A DNA stretch of 64,000 nt from contig CAZBXL010000004.1 in NCBI GenBank assembly GCA_964495785.1, positions 29,962 through 93,961 of the forward strand. The letters run 5' to 3'. A program made the translations under genes and the position numbers. This document shows positions 18,338 through 26,174 of the stretch, one piece after another. Within the stretch, counting starts at the first letter, position 1. The number at the start of each line of letters is the position of its first letter. The notes below the pieces were generated by a model. That model ran no database searches. It was given only the letters and a program-made list of their open reading frames with translations, and was not told the DNA's origin. The stretch comes from RFSX01 sp964495785 (GTDB lineage: Bacteria > Bacteroidota > Bacteroidia > Chitinophagales > Saprospiraceae).

Positions 18338-19995
18338 AGTTTCTTATAAATTCTTGCTTCCCAAGGTAATAGAATATCTTGGATTTGATTATGATAATTT
18401 GATAAAAGTAATTCATACCCCTGTATATCTAATTGATAACTATTCTTATTGTCAGAATGATTTAGAATAATATACATTGATACTTCTTTATGTTTTCTTT
18501 CATAGACATACAGATCTTTACTCTCTTGAGGTATCTCCATCCATTCTCCATAGACTAATGTAATTTCCTTCTTCCTTAAAGCTAACACGGTTTTATAGAA
18601 GTGATAAACAGAGTACTTGTCATGAATGACAGAATCTGCATTGATATTTTCAAAATTTGGATTTACATCTATCCAAGGCTTTCCTGTTGTAAATCCTGCA
18701 TGCATACTGTTATCCCACTGCATAGGGGTTCTTGCATTGTCGCGTCCATGCTCATGGACTCGCTTGAGAAATTCGTCTTCAGACAATCCTCTCTCTATGA
18801 ATTCTTTATGGTAATTATGGGTTTCTACATCTCTGTATTGTTCTACGCTCGGGAAATGTACATTTGACATACCTATCTCTGTACCTTGATAGATACATGG
18901 CGTCCCTCTCATCGTCATAATGAGTACTGCCAGCATTTTAGCACTTTCAACTCGGTACTTTTTATCATTTCCAAATCTGGATACCAATCTTGGAAAATCA
19001 TGATTATCTAGAAATATACTGATCCAGCCAGAGTCTCCCATGGCATTATCCCAATCCGAAAATATTTTCTTAATGTCGTCCCATGTATAGTCAACAGGGT
19101 CAAATTTACCTAATGGTCCATGGCCTAAAAACATATGGTCGAGATGAAAGATCATATTCAACTCCCCTCTATCGTGACCTACATAGTTTAATCCAACATC
19201 AGAAGTTATCCCAGGCCCCTCACCTACTGTCATAACATCATAATGTTGCAGAACTTTCTCATACATCTCGTTGATATATTGATGTACTTTGGGACCATTA
19301 GAATATACGTGAGCGACTATATCATTAAACGCAGTAAGCTCTGTATTATCAAAATCCAACCTCTTTGATATCAATGGAATCACATCCATTCTGAATCCAT
19401 CAATACCCTTATCTAACCAATACTTAACTACAGCAAAAAGATCTTCTCTTACTTTAGGATTTTCCCAATTAAGGTCAGGCTGTTTTTTTGTAAATAGGTG
19501 CAAATAATACTCATCTGTATTTTCGTCATACTCCCATGCGCTACCACCAAAGAAGGATCTCCAGTTATTAGGCGGTCCTCCATCGACGCCTTTTTTCCAA
19601 AAGTAATAATCTCTATATGGGTTATCTGTAGAAGCTTTAGAATTGACGAACCACTCGTGCTCATCAGAACTATGATTGAGTACAATATCCATCAATAACT
19701 TCATACCTCTATCATGCAATCCTGATAATAATTCATCAAAATCTTGCATAGTCCCAAACTCTGGGTGGATAGAATAATAGTCACTTATATCATATCCATT
19801 ATCATCATTAGGAGATTGATAAATAGGACATAGCCATATGATATCCACTCCAAGATCTTTGAGGTAATCTAACTTAGATATAATACCTCTCAAGTCCCCT
19901 ATTCCATCTCCATTACTATCCTTAAAACTTCTGGGATATATCTGATATATAACTTCTTCTTTCCACCATTTTTTCTCAATGTTATTGGTCATCAC
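18334..19995 (-). CDS. GH13 alpha-glucosidase, oligo-1,6-glucosidase type
   Basis: 553 residues, no signal peptide, so cytoplasmic. GH13 motifs: DIVLNHSS (103-110), GFRMDVI with nucleophile D204, acid/base E259 in TVGEG, and D333 in LDNHD. The Val after the nucleophile (D-V-I) is the published marker of alpha-1,6 preference in this group, while Ala there goes with alpha-1,4. The insertion SPNDDNGYDISDYY (61-74) is the standard substrate-pocket loop. It would release glucose from isomalto-oligosaccharides. The stop overlaps the haloperoxidase-like gene by 4 bp. Confidence 0.88.
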   Translation of the reverse strand: MMTNNIEKKWWKEEVIYQIYPRSFKDSNGDGIGDLRGIISKLDYLKDLGVDIIWLCPIYQSPNDDNGYDISDYYSIHPEFGTMQDFDELLSGLHDRGMKLLMDIVLNHSSDEHEWFVNSKASTDNPYRDYYFWKKGVDGGPPNNWRSFFGGSAWEYDENTDEYYLHLFTKKQPDLNWENPKVREDLFAVVKYWLDKGIDGFRMDVIPLISKRLDFDNTELTAFNDIVAHVYSNGPKVHQYINEMYEKVLQHYDVMTVGEGPGITSDVGLNYVGHDRGELNMIFHLDHMFLGHGPLGKFDPVDYTWDDIKKIFSDWDNAMGDSGWISIFLDNHDFPRLVSRFGNDKKYRVESAKMLAVLIMTMRGTPCIYQGTEIGMSNVHFPSVEQYRDVETHNYHKEFIERGLSEDEFLKRVHEHGRDNARTPMQWDNSMHAGFTTGKPWIDVNPNFENINADSVIHDKYSVYHFYKTVLALRKKEITLVYGEWMEIPQESKDLYVYERKHKEVSMYIILNHSDNKNSYQLDIQGYELLLSNYHNQIQDILLPWEARIYKKL

Positions 19996-20020
19996 TTTTA
20001 TTTAAAATTAATCATTAAAG

Positions 20021-20926
20021 TTATGGCACTTTCTTGCCTGTGCTCGCTGTCCATATCTCATACCACTGCTCATCAGTTATAGACTGTGTAAGGCAGTCAA
20101 CGGCTTCTTTGATCCTCTCACCTTTACTTGTACCTAATACTGGAAGTATCTGTGACGGATGATGCAACAAAAATAATAATGCCATCTGAGACATACTCCA
20201 ATTGTAATCAGACCTGACTTGATTCAACTTACTATTTCGCATGACTTTTTCATACTGACTTTGCGGTGCAAATAAATCTGGTCCTCCCATCGGAGACCAA
20301 GCCTGCAGAGAGATCCCATGCTTCTGTGCACTATCTACTGTGCCATCTATAAATCCATCTAATTTTAGAACAGAAAGTTCTACTTGATTCGTCACTAATG
20401 GTGTCACGGTATTCAATAAGTCAAATTGAGAAGGCGTAAAATTTGAAACACCAAAATCCAAAACTTTACCTTTACTTTTTAATTCAGAAAATACTTCTGC
20501 AATCTCTTCCACTTTCATCAACGGCCCTGGACGATGTATCAGCAATAAATCTATATAGTCTGTCTTGAGATTCTCAAGTGACTTTTCTACAGATGAGATA
20601 ATATATTTCTTAGATGTATCATAGTACTTAATCTTATTCTCCGGACAAGCAGGAGACAACATTCTAATACCACACTTGGTAATGAGCTGTACCTGTGATC
20701 GAGACACACCGGATCTCACAAATGCATCACCAAACTCCTTTTCTGTAGTATGATCCCCATAAATATCAGCATGATCAAATGTAGTCACACCGTAATCGAT
20801 ACAAGACTGTATTAAGTGACTCAAATCAGCAGTATTTAACTTGACACCCCACTTACCCCATCTCATGACACCTGCAATGATGCGACTATATTCTCTGCTC
20901 TGACTTGACAACTTCATCTTTTCCAT
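20021..20926 (-). CDS. Aldo/keto reductase (YdhF-like)
   Basis: 301 residues. The catalytic tetrad is present: D51 and Y56 in FDHADIYG, K84 in LITKCG, H131 in LLIHRPG. The overall pattern is close to the YdhF/AKR11-type reductases that use NADPH on carbonyl compounds. It lies 3 bp after the trehalase stop and 25 bp before the GH13 gene, firmly inside the operon. A sugar-derived carbonyl substrate is possible but not shown by the sequence. Confidence 0.85.
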   Translation of the reverse strand: MEKMKLSSQSREYSRIIAGVMRWGKWGVKLNTADLSHLIQSCIDYGVTTFDHADIYGDHTTEKEFGDAFVRSGVSRSQVQLITKCGIRMLSPACPENKIKYYDTSKKYIISSVEKSLENLKTDYIDLLLIHRPGPLMKVEEIAEVFSELKSKGKVLDFGVSNFTPSQFDLLNTVTPLVTNQVELSVLKLDGFIDGTVDSAQKHGISLQAWSPMGGPDLFAPQSQYEKVMRNSKLNQVRSDYNWSMSQMALLFLLHHPSQILPVLGTSKGERIKEAVDCLTQSITDEQWYEIWTASTGKKVP

Positions 20927-20929
20927 CTC

Positions 20930-22435
20930 TTAAACTATATTCTGCTTTAATTGATTTTTTAATGCGACAAACACACCATTACTCCACCCAAAACCATCTT
21001 GAAGTGGATACTCACCACCACCTGCTTTAGTTTCCATATTGACCACATTGTATTTCTCTACAAATTTGCCAGATTCTTGATATACTTGTTCATTCAATCG
21101 CAACCACCTTCTACTCAACTCCATGGCTAAGTCATCATGTCCATAATTTCTTAATCCTTGGATGGCTATCCACTGTAGAGGTGCCCAACCATTAGGTGCA
21201 TCCCATTGCTGTCCTGTAGTATTGGTGGTAGTCACTAATCCTCCTTCTTTCATAAGAAAATACTGCACCGTCTCGGCACATGCGTCAGCTTGTTCTTGAT
21301 CTGCTATCTTATAGAATAGCGGATACATTCCTGCTGCTGTAATACAACCATTAAGTGATTTAGACTTAAAATGATAGTCGAAATAATATTCTTCTTCCTC
21401 ATCCCACATCAAGGCATTGATCATCATCTTTCTTTCCTCAGCCTTAGACAGAAATATGGACTGGGAATTATTATCACCCTGCTGTCCATAAGCATCAGCA
21501 ATAGTCATTTCCAAATTGTACAAAAGACAGTTCAGGTCTACAGGCAATATATTGCAAGTATCTATAGATTCTATATCACGATAATTACTAAACCATCTCG
21601 AACTAAAATCCCAACCTGATTCGCATGCAGCTCTTATATTCCTGAACAAATTTTCAGGTTCTTGATTTGATGATTTCAACAGATGAATATCATCATAATA
21701 CATTTCCATTCTCGGCTTAGAAAGGTGGTCATAATATCTGTTAGCAGTAAAAGATTCATCCTTGACAATCCGCATATGAGCACCCTCACTTATGTCATCA
21801 CTACCAGACATCCAAAATGCATATTCCTTAATCAACTGAGGTAGGTAATGAACAAGAATAGAGGGTCCTAATTTTTCAGAAATTAATTGTACCATCATAG
21901 CATAAAATGGCGGCTGAGACCGCGACATAAAATAAGTTCTATTACCATTAGGTATGAATCCTATGACGTCAATTAGATGCGTGAAGTTATCTATCATATT
22001 TTTGACAAGACCCCATTTATCATGGACCTTAAGGCCAAGCATTGTAAAGTAACTGTCCCAATAATAAATCTCATTAAATCTACCGCCAGGGACGATGTAA
22101 TCATATGGTAATGGTATTAAAGAACTTCCGTCTGTGTAGGTGTCTTGCTTTCTCCTAAGGACATCCCATAGAGCATGTATATGATCATTACTACTACGAT
22201 CTTTTATAGACCTAAAATTAGTTTTTTTGTTCTTTTGGACTTTAAATGAAGACTTGAAAAAAGACTTCAAATCAAAATCCTTTTGGCTCTTTTGTCTTTC
22301 ATAATCTCTGAAAATATCCACAGGGGCTTTACGTGGTACAGCATCAGATATTTTCTTGCCATCCTTCCACAAGCCACTCACATGAAGATCATGATAGAGC
22401 TTTCCATATATTTCATCTGGCGTTTTATATATCAC
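20930..22435 (-). CDS. treF: Cytoplasmic alpha,alpha-trehalase (GH37)
   Basis: 501 residues. Both trehalase signatures are present: PGGRFNEIYYWDSY (116-129) and QWDAPNGWAP (410-419). The likely general acid is D276 in ESGWDFSSRW, and the likely base is E460 in FVEKYN. No signal peptide, so it splits imported trehalose to two glucoses in the cytoplasm, like TreF. The N-terminus overlaps the upstream MFS gene by 11 bp and the stop is 3 bp from the reductase start, indicating tight coupling. Confidence 0.93.
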   Translation of the reverse strand: MIYKTPDEIYGKLYHDLHVSGLWKDGKKISDAVPRKAPVDIFRDYERQKSQKDFDLKSFFKSSFKVQKNKKTNFRSIKDRSSNDHIHALWDVLRRKQDTYTDGSSLIPLPYDYIVPGGRFNEIYYWDSYFTMLGLKVHDKWGLVKNMIDNFTHLIDVIGFIPNGNRTYFMSRSQPPFYAMMVQLISEKLGPSILVHYLPQLIKEYAFWMSGSDDISEGAHMRIVKDESFTANRYYDHLSKPRMEMYYDDIHLLKSSNQEPENLFRNIRAACESGWDFSSRWFSNYRDIESIDTCNILPVDLNCLLYNLEMTIADAYGQQGDNNSQSIFLSKAEERKMMINALMWDEEEEYYFDYHFKSKSLNGCITAAGMYPLFYKIADQEQADACAETVQYFLMKEGGLVTTTNTTGQQWDAPNGWAPLQWIAIQGLRNYGHDDLAMELSRRWLRLNEQVYQESGKFVEKYNVVNMETKAGGGEYPLQDGFGWSNGVFVALKNQLKQNIV

Positions 22436-23663
22436 CTTGTAGTTTCTTATTATTAGTTACAATGTACAGAACAGATAATAGTATGAGTAAAAACACTAAG
22501 GGTATCAACACATATGTAAAGGCTGATTCCGCTCCTACACTTTTAAATAAATAGCCTATAAGTCTTGATCCTACAGTACCTCCTACCGCAGAGAACACAA
22601 TAATTAATCCTGCCATAGGACTGTGCAGATTCTTGGGTAATGCACTCAGAATTACAGAATTAATAAGTGGATAGATAGGTGCTAAGAATAATCCCACTAA
22701 AGGAAAAGCATATCCGTAAAAAGGTATATCAAGTAATGACTGAACGCCAACTATCTTACTACTGATGGCTCTCGGCAAAATAAACAGTAATATTAAAGCC
22801 ACACAAAATATACAGAATAGCAAGATCCAAAACCAAGAGATTTTCTTGACTAATTGTCCCGCGAGTAATCGACCGACTGCAGAAGCTATGAATAAAATAC
22901 TTGTCATTATTATAGCCAAATTCTCTGGCACTTCTAATACTGTGTTATTAAAAGTCGGCAACCAGGTCATAATGCCTTGCTCTATCATCACAAATAAAAA
23001 AGCACTTATCAAAAAAACAATAACACTCAGATGACCAATAAGTGTAATCATTTCTACAAAATCATCAGCAATTTTTCTCTCTGGAATATTTATGTTTTCT
23101 TGGAATTCAGAGGTCCATAAAAAGATAAATGATATCGTAGATAACAGAGCTAAAAACAGATAGACATCCACCCATGCATTAGGGTCATTCTCTATATTAA
23201 AGAAAGGAAATAAAAAATAGGCGAAGGTAATTCCTACCATAAAAAATCCTTCTATCGAACTCATAAGACTGTTGTGCTCATTTTGATTATTTGTGACAAG
23301 ACCTATAGTGGCATAGACAGATACTTTTATTAATGCGAATGAAACACCAACACATAGAAAAAGTAGTTTGGATGCTAAAAACGAATTGCCAAAATACATT
23401 CCTATACTTGCAAATGTGACAATCGCCAAACCTGTCAACATAGATTTCTTGTAGCCAAATCTTGGAAGAAAAGAAGCGACTAAAAATGAGACTACGGCAA
23501 TAGGAATATCTTTGTAAAACTCTAAAATACTCACTTCGACTTGGTCTACGCCATAGACTTTCTGAGCTTTAAGAATCACAATTCCTACACTATTAAGTAG
23601 TATCGCAAAAACGAAATAATTTAGAAACAGTGATATTTTAATTCTTAGATTAGAACTTTTCAA
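22425..23663 (-). CDS. MFS transporter, putative disaccharide/sugar importer
   Basis: 412 residues and 12 hydrophobic segments with a central loop near residue 200. The loop after TM2 (LPRFGYKKS) fits the general MFS pattern, but no substrate-specific signature is evident. Its 3' end overlaps the trehalase gene by 11 bp, so import of trehalose or the GH65 product is the simplest reading. It is distinct from the SLC45-like porter at 9170-10456. Confidence 0.8.
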   Translation of the reverse strand: MKSSNLRIKISLFLNYFVFAILLNSVGIVILKAQKVYGVDQVEVSILEFYKDIPIAVVSFLVASFLPRFGYKKSMLTGLAIVTFASIGMYFGNSFLASKLLFLCVGVSFALIKVSVYATIGLVTNNQNEHNSLMSSIEGFFMVGITFAYFLFPFFNIENDPNAWVDVYLFLALLSTISFIFLWTSEFQENINIPERKIADDFVEMITLIGHLSVIVFLISAFLFVMIEQGIMTWLPTFNNTVLEVPENLAIIMTSILFIASAVGRLLAGQLVKKISWFWILLFCIFCVALILLFILPRAISSKIVGVQSLLDIPFYGYAFPLVGLFLAPIYPLINSVILSALPKNLHSPMAGLIIVFSAVGGTVGSRLIGYLFKSVGAESAFTYVLIPLVFLLILLSVLYIVTNNKKLQGDI

Positions 23664-23706
23664 ATGGATTTTTTTAGCGTTAATTATTTATCTTCTGATC
23701 ACTAAA

Positions 23707-25746
23707 TTATTCTATTGTAAATGTTTCCTCATTAATCCCTACACCAGATATAATTAGCCTCTTCCAATCAGTGGGAATACTACTGTCTAATTGATGTATA
23801 CCATCATCCCCTATTTCCAATCCGCCAAAACCTGAAAGTACCGCTTGCAGCATACCCCCAGCTCCAGTCGCAAAATATGGATTGCTTCCGCCGGCAGCTT
23901 CTGATATCACTCCGAACGGTGGGACTTCATTACGCTTATAGCTATACGAAAACAATTCGCCAGACTGGTCTGTGTCTCCTAACCTATTATAGAGAATAGA
24001 TAAGATGGCTGACCCCATTGCTGGTCCTGTTGGTGAGATTCGGGATTCATAATAATTGAGATCTTTACGTATCTGTTCTTTGTCAGTAATCAAGCCTAAT
24101 GGATATGCGAGGAGGTTGACATCAGCTTGTTTTATTTCTTCGCCTTTATAAGTGGCATGCTCATTAGTGACGCCATTTGACATTTTGAGAATAGGAATAT
24201 TGTCTGCCACATGACTCCAGTCAGGATCGGCATCTATACTTAAGACGTTAGCAGCTTCCGTAGCATACCTTAAAGATAGAATAGCCACAGCATTGGTAAA
24301 TGCATTATTGTCAATATTCTCAGCCCACTCATCAGCACCGACTACATTAATTATGTCATATTGACCTGGCCCATTACGGTCTACTCTACTTGCCCAAAAA
24401 TCAGCAATTTCCTTTAACACAGGATAGCCTTTATCCCTAAGCCAAATCTTATCTTTCGTTACCTGATAATACTTCCAAAATGCCCAAGCAATACATCCAG
24501 AGATGTGATGCTCAAATGGCCCCGTCAAAGCCCATACAGGTGTATCTTCAGATCCATCTTCTGCAGACTCCCATGGGAACATAGCTCCCTTATATCCATG
24601 TGCAAATGCATTCTGCTTAGCAGCTTCTAATCTTTCGTATCTATACTCAAGAAATGATCGGGCTATCTCAGGCTGTAGCATAAGTAGAGGTGGGTACATC
24701 CATAGTTCTGTATCCCAAAAAACATGTCCATTATATCCTAGTCCTGAAAGGCCCATCGGAGATAGACTGTAAGAAGTACCCTCTCGTCCAAACGAATACA
24801 GATGATACAATGCAAATCTGATATCGCGTGTAAGGTCATCATTACCTTCTATTGTAATGTTACTTTTCCATAGATCGGCCCAGGCTGATACATGTCGTTT
24901 ATACAATCTTTCTTTACCTTCTAATGCAGCGTATATACTGAGACGTTCAGCTTCATTATGCGGATCTTCATATTGTGCCGATGTGCATGTAGAAGCAACA
25001 ACTGCAAATGTGTATTCCTCACCAGCATCTAAGCTTTTATTAAACTTAGTCAGATGCATATTATAATCCCAATCCTCATGAATAAGATCAGGCTCATCTC
25101 CATGCGATTCTTCAAATATAAAACTGTTAGACGCCGCTACTTTTAGTCTACCTGATGGACTAAGACCAACAGAAGTCATCAAGGGAATCATCACATGAGG
25201 CCTATCTATTTCTGAATAATAATTTCTAACATCAGATAGGTGGATGGGGGCTTCTATGACAGACATCGGTGTGATCTTAATCTTCTTTTTTGCTTTGATT
25301 TTTACAATGTTCAATGCAGTAAAAGGAAGATGTCTCAAAGCCATTAATTCTGTAGATACTGTAGCTTCATCTCCTACATCAAAACTTGTTGTAAGTGAAG
25401 CAGTTTTCATATCAAGACTTTGTTTATAATTCTGAATATTATCGGAGCTAATACGATGCCCATTTATATCCAACTCCATATTGACATGATTAAATGATTT
25501 CAGAATATTAGAAACCCTTCCTCTCTGGTAATAATCATATGTCCCTGCCAAGACAACATCACTAACTTTCATAGGTGAGTCTGAAGAAACCAAACCTATT
25601 ATTCCATTGGCGACCGTGACACCGTAATAGTTATTATGATCTATATCATCTGCTAAGACAGTCCAAGAGTCTTGGCCAATTAGATGAATGGAAGAAATTG
25701 TGATTATCGTTATCAATATTGAGTTGCTGAACCAAAATCTTTTCAT
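23707..25746 (-). CDS. Exported GH65 hydrolase (acid trehalase / kojibiose hydrolase type)
   Basis: 679 residues with a Sec signal (hydrophobic 9-22). The general acid is E473 in GADEWAENIDNNAFTN. E616 in VISEAAGGSNPYFATG takes the place of the phosphate-binding motif seen in phosphorylases and matches the catalytic base of GH65 hydrolases. GAMFPWESAEDG (387-398) is also shared with that hydrolase group. It should therefore hydrolyse, not phosphorolyse, an alpha-glucoside in the periplasm. Trehalose (acid trehalase) and kojibiose (reported for secreted GH65 enzymes of Flavobacterium and Mucilaginibacter) are the main candidates. It is the first gene of the leftward operon, divergent from susC. 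Confidence 0.85.
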   Translation of the reverse strand: MKRFWFSNSILITIITISSIHLIGQDSWTVLADDIDHNNYYGVTVANGIIGLVSSDSPMKVSDVVLAGTYDYYQRGRVSNILKSFNHVNMELDINGHRISSDNIQNYKQSLDMKTASLTTSFDVGDEATVSTELMALRHLPFTALNIVKIKAKKKIKITPMSVIEAPIHLSDVRNYYSEIDRPHVMIPLMTSVGLSPSGRLKVAASNSFIFEESHGDEPDLIHEDWDYNMHLTKFNKSLDAGEEYTFAVVASTCTSAQYEDPHNEAERLSIYAALEGKERLYKRHVSAWADLWKSNITIEGNDDLTRDIRFALYHLYSFGREGTSYSLSPMGLSGLGYNGHVFWDTELWMYPPLLMLQPEIARSFLEYRYERLEAAKQNAFAHGYKGAMFPWESAEDGSEDTPVWALTGPFEHHISGCIAWAFWKYYQVTKDKIWLRDKGYPVLKEIADFWASRVDRNGPGQYDIINVVGADEWAENIDNNAFTNAVAILSLRYATEAANVLSIDADPDWSHVADNIPILKMSNGVTNEHATYKGEEIKQADVNLLAYPLGLITDKEQIRKDLNYYESRISPTGPAMGSAILSILYNRLGDTDQSGELFSYSYKRNEVPPFGVISEAAGGSNPYFATGAGGMLQAVLSGFGGLEIGDDGIHQLDSSIPTDWKRLIISGVGINEETFTIE

Positions 25747-26009
25747 TTCCTATTGTCGAATTTTATAGATATTTAAAACTAAATAGAACATCATACTGGA
25801 TTTATATCAAATTTTCATATATTAATTTATATTTCGATAATCAATCAAAACATAATCTCGACTTCTATATAAATCTTTATGGGTACTTGCCTAATTCTAT
25901 TTTTGATATCTGATGTATGACAGAATTTTCAAATTGTTAAAATTAGTTTTTTGTTAGAATTTACATAACTCATTGACAAATCATTACCCAAACAGAATTA
26001 AATTTTGTT

Positions 26010-26052
26010 TTTAAGACGGATTCAATTCTTCCTTATAAATTGTCGTCTTAAA
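26010..26052. repeat. 9-bp inverted repeat upstream of susC
   Basis: TTTAAGACG (26010-26018) and CGTCTTAAA (26044-26052) are exact inverse complements separated by 25 nt. They could be paired half-sites for a regulator in the divergent region or a stem in the susC leader. Confidence 0.4.
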
Positions 26053-26115
26053 TGTAATTCAATAAGTAGTATTTAAGGAAATATTAAGAATTTTATTACA
26101 TTTACTTTTTTACAA

Positions 26116-26134
26116 TAGTGTCGTAGCGACACTA
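26116..26134. promoter_or_regulatory. Perfect 19-nt palindrome upstream of susC
   Basis: TAGTGTCG and CGACACTA flank a TAG centre: 8-bp perfect arms in otherwise AT-rich DNA, ending 40 bp before the susC ATG. It could be an operator or a leader hairpin with a three-base loop. No poly-T follows, so it is not a terminator. Confidence 0.5.
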
Positions 26135-26174
26135 AAGACTAAATCAACATTACTTTACTTAATTTTTAAACCAC

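Larger units (their letters stand above)
25747..26174. promoter_or_regulatory. Divergent control region between GH65 operon and susCD
   Basis: 428 bp without a gene, very AT-rich, serving both the leftward glycosidase operon and susC. It holds two inverted repeats listed separately. On the plus strand, TATTTTTG at 25898-25905 fits the Bacteroidota -7 consensus TAnnTTTG, but no good -33 TTTG accompanies it, so the promoter call is weak. If used, it would leave a leader of about 260 nt before susC. Confidence 0.45.
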
